A DNA stretch of 64,000 bases from Uranotaenia lowii (lineage: Eukaryota; Arthropoda; Insecta; Diptera; Culicidae). Positions within the stretch are counted from its first letter, which is position 1, and each line of letters begins with the position of its first letter. Position numbers and translations under genes: made by a program. The notes below the pieces were generated by a model. That model was not told the origin of the DNA, did not search any database, and was given only the letters and a program-made list of their open reading frames with translations. The stretch covers positions 21,356,006-21,420,005 of the forward strand of contig NC_073691.1 of assembly GCF_029784155.1 (NCBI RefSeq), written 5' to 3'. Below, one piece after another: positions 33,952 to 45,713 of this stretch.

Positions 33952-35190
33952 TTTTGCTGGAAATGTTCAGCAATCCAAAAATTTGCTGGAAACTAGCTAA
34001 CATTATTTATTTTGCTGATTTTTCCAGCAAACGATCCAAATTGCTGGAGAAACATCGAGCGATCTGTCAAATTGGGGACTTGTTGTTTTCGTATGATCGT
34101 GGAAATGTAATAACGGTCAGTTCGGTGTTTTTTTATTGAAAAAATCGACATGTTGAGGCGAACTTATCTGTAAATAGGTCCTTTTGCTTAGAATTTTTAA
34201 TACAATTGACGAAGTTTTCATATTTTCCAGAATAATCAATCCGTAATAATGGCCCGAGAATAACCAAACGCAGCTGCTGGCAGCGCCACGGCAAAATTCA
34301 TCAAAGATAGAATTTACAGCCGCTAAGAGCCAGTTCACTGGTGTTGGAAAAAAGTGGTAGAAATTATGACATTTTGAAAATTTTACCATGCAAAAATGTT
34401 TTCAAGATCTTTGGGCGTTTTATTTTTAACAGCACTGTTTCTATTTCAGCCGTATGTGGTAGAAATATTGCTATTTTTGCATCACAACATGCTACACTAC
34501 AACACGTGTTGATAAAAAACTTGAAGGCCAAAGATCTTGAAAATGTTTTTGCATGGCCAAATTTTCAAAATGCTTATGCTTATGCTTATGATACGTACAC
34601 AGCCAGAACTTGTCTGCATCCCGGTGAATAGTAAAAATACATTCACTATTCATCTTATCAAGGCCGGGCCCACTGTGCAGTATTGGACGCAGAGACGACT
34701 GGAACCAGGGGAGGAAGAAACGTGGACAACAGTACCATACGTTTCCATGTTTATTTGATATTAATTCGTTGGGAGCATAGATGCTAAGATATTTCTATGC
34801 TCCTTGGTGTTTGGTTTTGCATGGCCAAATTTTCAAAATGTGCAAAAAGTGAGAAAATTTCTACCACTTTTTCCCAAAACCAGTGAACTTGCTTTAAAAA
34901 ACATGTAAATTACCAAAATTTGTATGTCAAAATTATAGTTTCGATTAAATAAAATAAAAATTCGTAAATAAAAAAAAAATTATGCAGAAATTTCTTATTT
35001 TAGGAAAAAATTATAAAAAAGCAATATAAAGAAATCAATTGGAACCGAACATTTGTAGGTTTCCAAAAAAGCACATTTTTTACATTGCTGGTTTCCAGCA
35101 ATTGAGTTTGCTGATCGATTTCAGCAATTTAGCGGGACAACAATCAGCAAAATTTTGCTGGTTTCCAGCAATAAACAATTTGCTGTGTAC
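33952..35190. mobile_element. MITE block with TTGCTGGAAA subterminal repeats, nested insert
   Basis: TTTGCTGGAAA and its complement TTTCCAGCAA occur several times at both edges (33952-34050 and 35085-35180). Inside is a separate inverted-repeat element at 34332-34889, with ends AGTTCACTGGTGTTGG and CAAAACCAGTGAACT, each arm followed by AAAAAGTGGTAGAAATT or its mirror. No protein domain seen. Confidence 0.55.
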
Positions 35191-35383
35191 TGAGCTTTGC
35201 ATGGTAACTGGAGCGGTTGAAAAAGTGCAATATGCTTCGATCTTCATGGCACAAACAACTTATTTACTGCCGATAATCGGCAGATGTTTTTCAATAACAA
35301 TACTGTTTAAAACAACGCATGGAATTACGTCAACGGAAGCTCCCAACAAATATTATGTTCCAGTGTTTTTCCGATCTATTCGG

Positions 35384-35390
35384 TATAAAT
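35384..35390 (+). promoter_or_regulatory. TATA box of the small secreted protein gene
   Basis: TATAAAT overlaps an upstream in-frame ATG at 35389. Transcription should therefore start after that ATG, which favours the ATG at 35497 as the true start. Confidence 0.5.
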
Positions 35391-35496
35391 GATTTGTGCA
35401 GTCGCGATCCTGGCATTAATTGAACCAGGAACCTCTACGTGTCGACATCGAATAGTTAAGAGATTTTCTTATAGTCAGAAAAAAAGAAAAGCAAAG

Positions 35497-35841
35497 ATGC
35501 ACAAAAACACCATTTCTATCCTTCTGATCATCCTGAGCTGCTCCGTGGTCTATCTCCAAGGGGCCGTAATCATTCGGCAGAGCAAGCATAAAGAAACGGG
35601 ACGATCGGCGGAGCCAGCTCGAGTCATCTCAGTGTTGCCGAGTGACGATAAACATCCCATAAAACGTGACAGTCCTCAGGGAGCCGAGGGGATCATCGAT
35701 GATTCTACGGTGGATGTTCCCAGAGAACGAAAGGAGACCTTCTCAGTCAACAAACGGCGGCCATGTTCTTTCTGCAAGTTTTTTACTACAACGACTCCCG
35801 CTCCAAAGCGAAAGATTCATCTAAAGTTTGTGCAACCGTAA
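35497..35841 (+). CDS. small secreted protein, unrecognised family
   Basis: A 114-residue protein. Residues 5-20 form a hydrophobic signal peptide core (ISILLIILSCSVVYLQG), with likely cleavage near residue 22. The mature part is polar and basic, with possible dibasic cleavage at KR (residues 56-57) and KRR (86-88), a short Cys pair RPCSFCKFF and a TTTTPAP run near the C-terminus. The ATG follows the A-rich context GCAAAG, and the frame remains open upstream to 35389, but the TATA position argues against that longer start. AATAAA lies at 35967-35972. I do not recognise a family. It may be a peptide precursor or an extracellular matrix or salivary-type protein. Confidence 0.7.
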   Translation: MHKNTISILLIILSCSVVYLQGAVIIRQSKHKETGRSAEPARVISVLPSDDKHPIKRDSPQGAEGIIDDSTVDVPRERKETFSVNKRRPCSFCKFFTTTTPAPKRKIHLKFVQP

Positions 35842-35966
35842 TGTGATGTGCGGATCGCCAATTTTTAAACTTGGCCCACAGTATTACCATTCTCTCGGGA
35901 GTGAAGACTGAAGATCTTTCGTTATTGTTGATTAATTTTAAGATGAACTAAGGAAGTTTAATTGAT

Positions 35967-35972
35967 AATAAA
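35967..35972 (+). terminator. poly(A) signal of the small secreted protein gene
   Basis: AATAAA about 125 bases after the stop codon, with a TGTAACATTCC stretch just downstream. Confidence 0.55.
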
Positions 35973-35999
35973 TATTTGAATGTAACATTCCAATTTTCA

Positions 36000-38590
36000 T
36001 TTGGCTTCAGAGTAAGAATTATGGTATGTTGATTTTTTTAATTATGTTAAAAAATTGTCAATTCTTTTATGAAATTTTCGCGTTATTTATACTCGTGTTC
36101 TAAATATTATGCAAATCATTTTCAACAACACGTTACTTTTTTGCACTAAATTAAAAACACGCGATAGTACCTACTGGGGGTAACAGCTTTCAACTGTGAC
36201 CAGTGCCTACCATCATCAACAACGCGCTTGGGGATCCTTTTGACGTTTATTTATATACGCAAGGCAATGATCTATTAGAAAATAGTGAGTGATTGAGCGA
36301 GCTGTTATCAGTTACGTAAATTTCCAATGAATTGCATATTAGTATTGATTGATGCTTTCGAACGAAAATGATAGTGATTATAATTTGCAATCAAGACGTT
36401 ATCTCGGTAGCCCTAATGAAGACACACCCTTGTTTATTAGTAGATTCCTAGTTAAAAAATATATGGTTTATTCTGAAAGTTCTACTTTTTACACGACCAG
36501 TCAAACATTTTTTGAGAAACTTTACCAGTGTGGAGAAGTGGAGATGTTGTACTAAAATCGCTGATCATACTGACTGGACACTCGATTTCGTTTTCTGGCT
36601 AATATTTCCAACAGTACGCAATGTCGATTCCAGAGTGCGCATCGATCGATTTGAAGAAATGCTATCCCAATTAGGACATGCCACCCAACTATAAAAAAAC
36701 AGGCAATTTCTATAATAAAATCGGGCTAAACAAGTATATTTTTCCTACAGGGCATTTTTTGTCAAATTTTTCAGGTTCGCCACCTGCCGTCGGTATTGCG
36801 AACCTGCGAAATCTGACAACAAACCAATACGACAGAAAATTGTTGAATTTTTGCTCTTAGTGTCATGTCAGTGCGATCAGTGCTAAAATATTGATCGATT
36901 TTGGAAGGTTTTTTTTCTATAAGGTACAATAAGTCTATATATATTATAGGTATATTAGTCTATAAGGTGAAATATTCGGAATTGGAAGCTTTGGGATGAC
37001 TGATTTTTTCTTGTGATATTTTTCGCTCAAACAATGTATTATTGATAGAAGAAACTTAAAAAAAATTAAGTTGTTACTTACTTTTGAGTTGTTTATCATT
37101 AGGCATTAGTTTTTCGAATTAAATAGTAACTTTTGAAAACACGTCCCGAAATTTTTATAATGACTTATAGTTCGGGCAATATCCGGGCATATTTGGTCAA
37201 ACCCAGGAATTTCTCTACAAAAAAAAAATTAAAAAAAAATCATAAAACTTAACAGAAGCTTTTAAATCGTGTATTAGACTTTCAAAAAACCTTTCATGAT
37301 TATTTTCATAGAACTTGCTAAAAAAATTGCGTTTTGGACGCATAAATAATCATAAATTTACATCACAATTTTTTTTTTACTTAAATTTTGATAAACAAAG
37401 TGAAAAATCCGGGCAAAATCCAGATTTTTTAAAATGGAAATCAGGTATCCGAGCCGGAGCGGAGTTCTCTTTATTTTTTTCATTAAAATTCCGCGCAAAC
37501 CCAGATTAAACCAGGCAACTTGAAAAGCTTATGTTAGCCACATGAGCATAGAATAAGTTTTATTTAAATCCTTTGATGTCTTTCAAAATATATTTTCAAC
37601 ACAAATAAGCTAAATCTATCAAACTCTTGGGTATATTTAAAAAAAATCGCTTTTTGATAAAAATAAATCCAATTTTCAAAATTAAAAGTAGAGATTTAAG
37701 TTTTGCGCTAGAATCTGATTCTTGAAAACTGGATTCATATTAAAGATTTAAATTTGAAATTTGGTTCTTGAAAAAACTGCATTATCAATAATGTTAAACA
37801 TTAAACTAAGAAAATATGGAATCCACTGCGAATTTCTTACGTTAAAATAACATGTTTCTTTTTCAGAAAATAATGTTTAGAAAAAACTATTGCTTAATTA
37901 AAATTCCGTGGAAATCTTTTTAAATCAATTTTTTTAATCAAACAAAACTTGCCGAATAAACTCAAATTCCACTTAAAACCTTAATTTCCAGCCGAATAGT
38001 GAGTACAAACTGTTTTTGAATAACATTCAAAATTTTGAAATTGAATAAAAAATTAGAATTTTAAATCAGCGATCTCTTGCGATTTGAATTCCTCAACTAT
38101 TCTTGTGATTTAATTTAAAGTCATCTTGATTTTAAATTCATTGAACTCATTAAACTCATCTATTAGCTGAACCTAAATTTTAATGATCAATTCTGAATTT
38201 GAATTATGAATCTGAATTCAAATTTTCAATTTTGAATCTTATCCGAATTTCAAAACGATTTCTTAATTGTTCATTCTGAGCGATTTCTGAGTTTATATTC
38301 AAGATCAGAATTTTAAATATAAACGAAGAAGAGAAATTTACATATTTCGAAGCCCTCAATCCCTTCAAAGCTCTATAATTTCAATTCTGATGTTTTGGGT
38401 TTCAATTTATCGGACATGCGAATCTGAATTCTATGATGAATTTCGAATTATGTATCTAATTCTGATTTTTCAATCGCCGTTTCCAAGGATTGAAAGTTTG
38501 AATTCTGCATAAAGAACTTAGAATTAGAAGATGAAAAAAACATTCAAAATGGATTCTTATTTTCTTTTTTTATATTTGATTGTTTTGTAT
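36000..38590. other. gene-free AT-rich stretch, cryptic simple sequence
   Basis: From about 37670 to 38560 the sequence is a loose mixture of GAATTT, CTGAATT and AAATTC words, a cryptic simple repeat. Frames at 36349-36860 have no recognisable domain. GGGCAATATCCGGGCA near 37174 and a GTCCGG-type word near 37400 resemble a dispersed repeat also seen near 2200. Confidence 0.4.
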
Positions 38591-38936
38591 CTAGGGGAGA
38601 TGGGGGCATAATGGCCACCTTAAGGAAAACGCTTATTTAACCATAGAGATCAGTTGTAATATGTGAATTACATCATTGTTTCGTGTTCAGACACTCAAAT
38701 AGTCTATTGCCTAATTGGATGAAACTTGAAAAAGTAGATAAAAACGTTTAAAAATGCATTTTAAAAAATTTTGCCGAAAGCTGAAAACCAGGCATAATGA
38801 GAAACCCCCCGAGGCAGTATGAGCACCATTAATGAAGGCATAATGAGCGTTTTCTGCCGGGGATTCTAGTAGCAAATTCGACCCGTTGAAGTCAACTGAC
38901 TAATAGAGCTACAGCTTGACCTGTATCATCTGACGA

Positions 38937-39000
38937 TTTGGCCTATTGGTAAGATGTCGGAGAGGTAATCAGTAGGCTCGAGTTCGATTCCTGGTCGAGG
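38937..39000 (+). repeat. tRNA-like module, left arm
   Basis: A-box-like TGGCCTATTGGTAAGATG and B-box GAGTTCGATTCC lie about 35 bp apart, followed by a run of T, the pattern of an RNA polymerase III promoter and terminator. Confidence 0.5.
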
Positions 39001-39237
39001 TGATTTTTTTTTTCATTTATCATTCATGATCATGATTGCACTAAACGGTGAGGCGTTGATTCATCAAACAAAGCAATAACAAAATAATCTAGGTCTGTTT
39101 GTAGAATACAGAGAATTAACACATGCTCATACATTATGTTTCTGGTGTTTTGTTTGACGGATGATGCTTTGATGCTTTTAGCCGTATAATGTAACAATAA
39201 AAAAATCAATCATGAATGGTATGTGCAAAAAAAATCC

Positions 39238-39303
39238 CCTCGAACAGGAATCGAACTCGAGTCTACTGATTACCTCTCCGACATCTTACCAATGGGCCAA
39301 ATC
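39238..39303 (-). repeat. tRNA-like module, right arm
   Basis: The mirror of the left-arm module: minus-strand TGGCCCATTGGTAAGATG, then GAGTTCGATTCCTG and a T run. It faces the left-arm copy, so both point inward. Confidence 0.5.
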
Positions 39304-40229
39304 GACAGACGAAACAAGCCAAGCTGTAGCTCTATTATTCAGTTGACTTCATCGAGTTGAATTCGCTGCTAGATTCCCCAGGCAGAAAATGCTCATTATG
39401 CCTTCATTAATGGTGCTCTATTCGCCTCTAGTGAACAAATTAAAGTAAAACAGCGTTTTAAAATTGATTAAAGTGAAAAATCAAAAATTTTATGACGTTG
39501 AAAATTGAGAAACAATGTGTAGATCATGTTGCAGTGCGTACATTTCAGATCAAGATGATTTAAAGGTCATAAAAGCTTATTTGGTGGTGCTCAAAAATTA
39601 TAATATTTTCGTCACTTGAGGATCTAGCTGGTTATTATTTAATATTTCTGTTTAGATGAAAAGGATATTTCTTTTTTGGTGAAAAATTAATACTACGGGT
39701 AGTATGAAACAAGTCCTTATGAAAATTTGTTTAAGAAAATACGTACTTATGTAGAAAAAAGGAGTGCTCATTATGCCCTGGGTGCTCGTTATGCCCTCAT
39801 CTCCCCTAACTATTGAAAATAAATATGAACATGAATCAAATTTTGAATGAAATTCAAAATTTTATTTGAACCAGTATTTCAAAACAGGATTTCATTTCTT
39901 ATTGTAAATGATGATTTGAACTGTAGATCACGAATTCTCAATAGATTCAGAATAAATAGCAAACATGAAAACAGAAATAACATTTTGGTTTAAGTAACCA
40001 GAACTTTCGGGATGAGTTTAATGTCATTTGAAATTTAAAATCCAGAGCTAATTTTTATCAACAAAATTTTAAAAAATTGTTACAGTATGCTGAATTTGGG
40101 ATTAGTTGTCAAGGGTTTCACATCAGTTTTGAGTTAAGATTGTTACTCTCAAATAACCTTACTCAATCATCAAAATTGGATTAAAAAATTTATAATTTTG
40201 TTCGTATAGTGGGAAACCTCGCTATTTTT

Positions 40230-41110
40230 TTCTGCACCCTCATGAGGGGGGGAGGGGGGAGGGATTTAACTCCCAACACTTCCCCCTCCCCCGTTTTTAC
40301 GGCCATGAAGATTCCTATTATGGTTTGAGACCTCTCCCTTTCTCATGAAGGGGGGAGGGGCCTCCTAAACAAAAGACATATGTTTGCATAACTCGAGAAC
40401 CATGTGATGGTGTTTGGGTACAAGGAATGTTTCTACGAATATTAGGTACCACTCCCTCCTTTTAGTGGGGAGATAGGAAGGGGGAGGGGGCCTACCTTAG
40501 AGTTTTTTTTTTACATAACTCGAGAACTAATCAAGATATTGGAACCAAATTGGGCATGGGAGGGTATTTAAACACAAGAAATGTTTCTATAGTTTTTTTA
40601 ACTCCTCCTTTTTTCAGTGGAAATCTAAGCAGGAAGGGAGGAGGTGGGCTTCTATACATTTTTTATTTCATAACTTGAGAACTATTCGAATAAATGGAAC
40701 CAAATTTGGCTTGGAGGAGTATTTATATATTAATTTTTCGCATAACTCGTGAACTTATCGAGCAAATGGAAACAAATTTACTATGGGAGGGCATTTGGAA
40801 TCAATATATGCTAATATGATTATTCGAGACTCCTTTCTACTTCAATTGGGGATAAAGTTAGGAAAGAGGGGAGCTCACATACTCACATTGTTTTGCATAA
40901 ACCAAGAACTTATCAAACAAATGCAACCAAACATGACATTGGAAATCATTTGGGTACGAGAAATGGTTCTATGATTATTTGAAATACCATCTTTTTTTTC
41001 CAGTGAATACATAAGAAATAGGGAGGGGTCCAATACAATTTTCTTGGTATAGAAGTAGTCAAGCAAAAAAATAATCTAATTTGACCTGGGAAGGTATTTG
41101 AGTACAAGAT
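40230..41110 (+). repeat. tandem repeat of about 153 bp units
   Basis: CATAACTCGAGAAC-like words occur at 40387, 40516, 40669, 40741 and 40896. Each full unit continues with a block like AATGGAACCAAATTTGGCAT, a GGGAGGGTATTT block, AATGTTTCTA and a G-rich CCTCC/GGGAGG block. One unit is shortened to 72 bp. This is an invertebrate-type repeat with no coding potential. Confidence 0.65.
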
Positions 41111-41774
41111 AAAGCTTAGTTCTTTTAGAAATGGGACATTTTCTTTTGCTAGTAGCTCATTTACCAGTAATTGGACACTAAAAATTTTGACAGCATTTTG
41201 CTACCTGTAAAAAGTTCTTTTAGACCTATTTTTTTCCAAAATTTCAAATTCATGCGTTTTTCAAATATTTATGTTTAAAAAAAGAGAAAAACAAAATTTT
41301 GCACAGTTTTCTTCAATATCCGTCATTATGAAATCGATAGCTGGTTCACCGTTGATTATTCAAAGAATTACTGTATGTGAGTGGTGGAAAAGTATGCAAA
41401 CACTGTAAAAAAATGTCCACAAATTTCAAATTAAGCATTTGAGTGAAGCACATGATCGGCAGCTACGGATAAGGGTCATTATGGAATTCAAGTGTCATAC
41501 TAGCATTTTTAATATTGAATAAGCGAAAAACTAACCACCCATGGTGGATATTCAACATACATACATACATAAACCGGCTTTTTGGACCAAAGATACAGGT
41601 GCTCTTAGAAGTGGTTTAAATCTGGATTTCTACTGGAAAATGGCATATTTTGACAAAATTTGACGATGAAATTCTTATGAATATATCCAGCTCTTTTTCA
41701 TCTTTTTTGAGGCCTATAATCTACATATTTTAGCTACCAGCTTTTGTAAACTTCACCAACCTCAACTTTCTTGT

Positions 41775-41828
41775 CTAAATTTTAAAAGAATTTCTTAAGA
41801 CTGGTGGTTCGACGGGCGATTCTCCTTC
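41775..41828 (-). pseudogene. decayed duplicate of a troponin I terminal exon
   Basis: After acceptor CTATTCACAG the frame reads EGESPVEPPVL and then non-homologous residues to a TAG. The acceptor region and the first ten codons match the exon at 42717-42758 (EGEAPAEAPPAEA) base for base at most positions, including the GTGAATAGTTT flank. The stop codon of the other copy is lost here. It may be a relic, or a rarely used fifth terminus. Confidence 0.55.
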
Positions 41829-42440
41829 CTGTGAATAGTTTCAATACATTTTCTCTGGAGCCACCAGTTTGACGAAACACTCAATCTAAATAATATATGT
41901 AGTCCTACCGCCCAGAATTGATCTACCCGAACATTGTTTGGACTTTCTTTCATTTCTTCCTCGTCCGTTGGGCATCAAATAAAAAATTATCCTTAAATTC
42001 AAACAAACTGTTTAGAAAACGTTATCTTTTACTAGGGCGAAAATAATGTTAACAGTAATATCAAAAACAAAAATAAAGACAAGCACTGTTCCCGGGAATA
42101 ACTAGAATTCCCGCCGAAGCCAAAGTTGTTCTTGTTGTTAGAAGGTAGGGCCACCAACCACTGGGAGAGGCCAACCAAACTCTTGCTGTGTTGCTTGTTT
42201 TGGACTGTGAACTTAACCTAGCCTGCGGTTTGTTGTACATCTCCAGCCGAGAGAAATGGCCGGGCATTTGACGGTCGCCATGGCCGTCGTCCTCCTTATT
42301 AGATACGAGTATATCAGGGGTAAGCTTAGTAGAATAAAATATTTAGCCTTCGGTCTCCAAAGTAAGTGTTTTCATGCTCACTTAACGGTGATTCCGTGCT
42401 GCCAAGTCCATTCGTTCGCGAGGGTTCCTTTTTTTGTTCT

Positions 42441-42446
42441 TTTATT
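42441..42446 (-). terminator. wupA: candidate poly(A) signal of troponin I
   Basis: Minus-strand AATAAA about 270 bases past the terminal exon at 42717-42758. Confidence 0.35.
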
Positions 42447-42716
42447 TGGTTGATGTCGTATTTCGATTTACCACTATTTTCTTACTTCTACTTATTGTTA
42501 ACGATCTTTGCAAAGAAAGAAATGACTGAATGTTTTGCATTTTCCGTTTGCTTCAGTAACGAGTATTTGCTAATTGGTAGTTTCGATGATTCTGCTGTTG
42601 TTGGTATTGTTATTGGTTGATGTTCTTTGCCTTACATACTAGTGGTCAATTTAGAGAGTAGCCATTGTACGGAGTTCCACGGTTTGTCCACCTAATAACG
42701 TTGCATTGACTAGGGT

Positions 42717-42758
42717 TTAAGCTTCAGCCGGAGGTGCTTCGGCGGGCGCTTCTCCTTC
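42717..42758 (-). CDS. wupA: troponin I, alternative C-terminal exon
   Basis: Acceptor CTATTCACAG, then GAAGGAGAAGCG and on to a TAA: EGEAPAEAPPAEA, 13 residues. It is phase 0. The exon at 43450-43524 contains an internal donor GTAAAA after GDK (43486-43491), also phase 0, so splicing KKPEWSKKGDK to this exon gives an Ala/Glu/Pro-rich tail. Insect troponin I proteins usually end in an acidic, Ala-rich tail of this type, which supports its use. The joining is inference. Confidence 0.65.
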   Translation of the reverse strand, partial: EGEAPAEAPPAEA

Positions 42759-43303
42759 CTGTGAATAGTTTAGAAAACAATTTAACATCGAATGCCAAAC
42801 GAGTAAACTGGCAACACTTAACAACCGAAGCACTTATTACGGGGATACCTCTTTTTTCGAGACGGTTTAGCAACAACACAACACTGGTGCGTTAGAACGA
42901 TGGCAACACTTATTCAAAGGGAAGAAAGGCTTTCGAAGAACGGGTAAAACACTGCCACAAAACATCAACACAGAGTCTCTTAGTTCACAGAATGATTTTT
43001 ACTCTTAGATTTTTGGTTTTTATTTCATCCGAAAACAAATACACATTTTCCGCTATGAATTCGATAAAACAAGTAGCATAAGTACATAACTAAGATGGGG
43101 AGGGAACCTGGGATTTAAGGACGAAGGTTGAAACAACATCAAAACGTGTTATCCACTGGATACGGGTTTTAGTGACACTTTTTGAGAGGACATTTAAAAT
43201 AATAGTTCCGACTTTTCTTCTTCCAGGAGCATTGAGAAGGGTCATTCTGTTTCGTTGAAACAATACGAGGGGCTTTTGGTACGTTTTGCATTCTTCTCCT
43301 CGA

Positions 43304-43309
43304 TTTATT
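43304..43309 (-). terminator. wupA: candidate poly(A) signal for the KEETAEAVEAEA isoform
   Basis: Minus-strand AATAAA about 145 bases after the stop at 43450-43452; another copy is at 43019-43024. Confidence 0.35.
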
Positions 43310-43449
43310 CTCCACATTTGGATTATTTTGATAATAAGTTATATATTTTTTCTTTCCTTTTCATTAAAAACGATATTAAATAAACAGATAGACAGATGTT
43401 GCTTTAGATGTAATAGTGATGTGAGGACATGAACATGACGAGTAACAGC

Positions 43450-43524
43450 TTATGCCTCGGCTTCAACCGCTTCGGCCGTTTCTTCTTTTACCTTGTCGCC
43501 CTTCTTGGACCATTCGGGTTTCTT
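43450..43524 (-). CDS. wupA: troponin I, C-terminal exon (KKPEWSKKGDK...)
   Basis: Acceptor CCAAGCAG, then KKPEWSKKGDKVKEETAEAV and EAEA, stop TAA. It matches the end of fly troponin I, which has KKPDWSKG and closes in EAEA. Phase 0 fits the upstream exon ending in EEEDKE. An internal GTAAAA after GDK allows a shorter form (43492-43524) that joins 42717-42758. Troponin I is the inhibitory subunit of the thin-filament Ca switch in striated muscle. Confidence 0.9.
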   Translation of the reverse strand, partial: KKPEWSKKGDKVKEETAEAVEAEA

Positions 43525-43737
43525 CTGCTTGGTCCAGAGATGAGATGGGTGGCCGATCGTTGATGGTAGGGAAGAAAATCAAAAATATTGTTAGCGCATT
43601 ATATTGAAACTGTAGACTTCTGAAACGAAAAACTGCTAAAGGCTGGGGCAAACTTTTGAGAGCTTAACATTCGAAACATATTTTTAGAGTGACCTTTGAA
43701 TAAATTGAATAAATAGAATTTTGAAATAATATTGGAA

Positions 43738-44670
43738 ATCGGACATCAGACATCAAACGTCAAACAACAGATATGTCAGAAGACATAAGACATCAATTAT
43801 CAGACATCAAACACCAGACATCAGTCATCAGGCATCTTATATCTGACATCAGATAACAGTCATAAGTCTTCAAACATCAGCCCCTTGTAATCAAACATCA
43901 GAAAACGGGCATCAGACAACAGATATCAGACATCTGGTATCATCTGGTAATAAAAGCTATCAGATTACAGACAACAGAAATCAGACATCAGATGTCAGAC
44001 ATTAGATATCAGACACCATGAGACATCAGACCTTAGATATCAGACATCATACATAAGACATCAGATATTAGACATCAGACATCAGGCATGAGCCATCAGA
44101 GATTAGACATCAGACATTAAACATCAGACATTAGACATCAGACATTAGACATCAGACATTAGACATCAGACATTATACATCAGACATTAGACATCAGACG
44201 TTAGACATCAGACATTAGACGCTAGGTATCAGACATTAGACATCAGATATTGGACATCAGACATTAGATATCAGACATCATACATGAGACATAAGATATT
44301 AGACATCAGACATCAGGCATTAGACATCTGAGATTAGACATCAGACATAAGATATCAGACATCAGTCATCAGACCTTAGACATCAGACACTAGACCTCAG
44401 ACATTAGATATCAGACATCATACATAAGACATCAGATATTAGACAGCAGACATCAGGCATTAGGCATCAGACATTAGTCATCAGACATTGGACATCAGAC
44501 GCTAGATATCAGATACTAGACATCAGACACTAGACATCAGATGCTAGACATCAGACATTAATCATAAGACAACTGATGTCGGACTTAAGACATTAATCAT
44601 CAGATAACTGGCGTCAGGCATCACATCAAACATTGGTCAGACATCAGATATCGAACATCATACAATAGAT
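43738..44670 (+). repeat. heptamer-based minisatellite (AGACATC/AGACATT)
   Basis: The core is alternating AGACATC and AGACATT heptamers, giving a 14-bp period that is nearly perfect at 44090-44215. Outside that it is interrupted by GATATC, CATACATAAG and similar variants, with a second-order rhythm of about 130 bp (CAGACATCATACATAAGACA recurs near 44041, 44271 and 44411). It lies inside a troponin I intron. Confidence 0.9.
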
Positions 44671-45426
44671 TGCGCAATAACAAATCAAGTATCAAATACT
44701 AGAGTTCGAAAATCAGCATCACAAATCGTACATCCGAAATCTAAATGTTCTTTGTAGTGGTAAAAAATGTTTTGGCAAAACTACGTTTCGTTCTTTTTTT
44801 CAAGGTTCACTCTTTAATTTTAAAACTTACTGCAAGGCTCAAAAAAGATTGCCCCCTCGGTGAAAGTTAGATCGTTGAATGTGAGTTCGAAATGCGAATG
44901 GGTGTCATTTTAGAGGGCATTTGTTTCGATTGGTAGGATTACAGGAATTTAAGCCGTGCTCACTTAAAAAAAACTAAAGGAAAACAAATAATGCCACCTG
45001 TGAAGATAAGAGTTTTGCTGTTTCGTGTAATATTTTGAAATAAAAAAGGCAAAAATTTGAAGAAAACCAGTTCCAATCGAAACTTCCGATCGGAGGCTGG
45101 AAAGCATTTGCAAATTGCCGATTATTCGTGAAGCGTAAGAAAGATGATAGTTTAGAGTTGAGAAACTTAAACCAAAACAAGTTGATTAACTCAGAGAATG
45201 GGAATATCCAAAAGCGAAATTCTCGACCACGGGGTGAAGGTGGCAAGAGACAGGATGTGTTCTACATTTACCTATGGACAACGTTTTCTAAGATTGGACT
45301 TGGATTGCATTTAAGGCAGCGGCTGGCATCAGAATGTTGCGACTTGAAAAGAACCACTCGAGATATGAGAAAAAAAGAAGAACAAAGTAAACCATCCATA
45401 CTTGGGTTCCTTCCAGAAAATGACAT

Positions 45427-45432
45427 TTTATT
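45427..45432 (-). terminator. wupA: candidate poly(A) signal for the AKKSEKADWQKK isoform
   Basis: Minus-strand AATAAA about 245 bases past the stop at 45675-45677. Confidence 0.35.
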
Positions 45433-45674
45433 TGTGACAATTTTTCTATAGCATTGATTAAACTGCAGATTGTATATTTTTGTTTTCTGTTTACTGCTTG
45501 CGGTTGCTATGCAACAAGTAATCTATTAGTGGATTTGTTTTTCTAAATTTTTCACCTTCCATTAATTAACAGTAAAACTTGTCAAAATAAAACGGACCCT
45601 CGAAGAAACTGGGGGTGTCCAGGTAATTTAAAAATTTAAAAATAATGAATAAATCAAAGGTGGTTTTGTTCTTT

Positions 45675-45713
45675 CTACTTCTTCTGCCAGTCAGCCTTCT
45701 CCGATTTCTTAGC
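45675..45713 (-). CDS. wupA: troponin I, alternative C-terminal exon (AKKSEKADWQKK)
   Basis: Acceptor GTTCCGCAG, then AKKSEKADWQKK and TAG; 12 residues, phase 0, directly downstream of the constitutive exon ending in EEEDKE. The ending is Lys-rich rather than acidic, so use of this exon would swap the charge of the tail. A W-containing dodecamer after a KK pair mirrors the KKPEW start of the other exon. Confidence 0.8.
   Translation of the reverse strand, partial: AKKSEKADWQKK

Larger units (their letters stand above)
38594..39806. mobile_element. TA-flanked element enclosing a tRNA-bearing foldback
   Basis: TA at 38592-38593 and 39807-39808 bracket ends GGGGAGATGGGGGCATAATG and, on the minus strand, GGGGAGATGAGGGCATAACG. 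The words GGCATAATGAG(C/A) recur near both ends. Inside, 38821-39418 is a foldback: the outer block GAGCACCATTAATGAAGGCA is mirrored exactly at 39399-39418. Both arms carry a tRNA-like block. No transposase, so non-autonomous. Confidence 0.8.

Noticed and set aside
42256..42453. 65-codon plus-strand frame starting MAGHLTVAMAVVLL
   Set aside because: It is antisense to the troponin I 3' region and has no support beyond a hydrophobic start.
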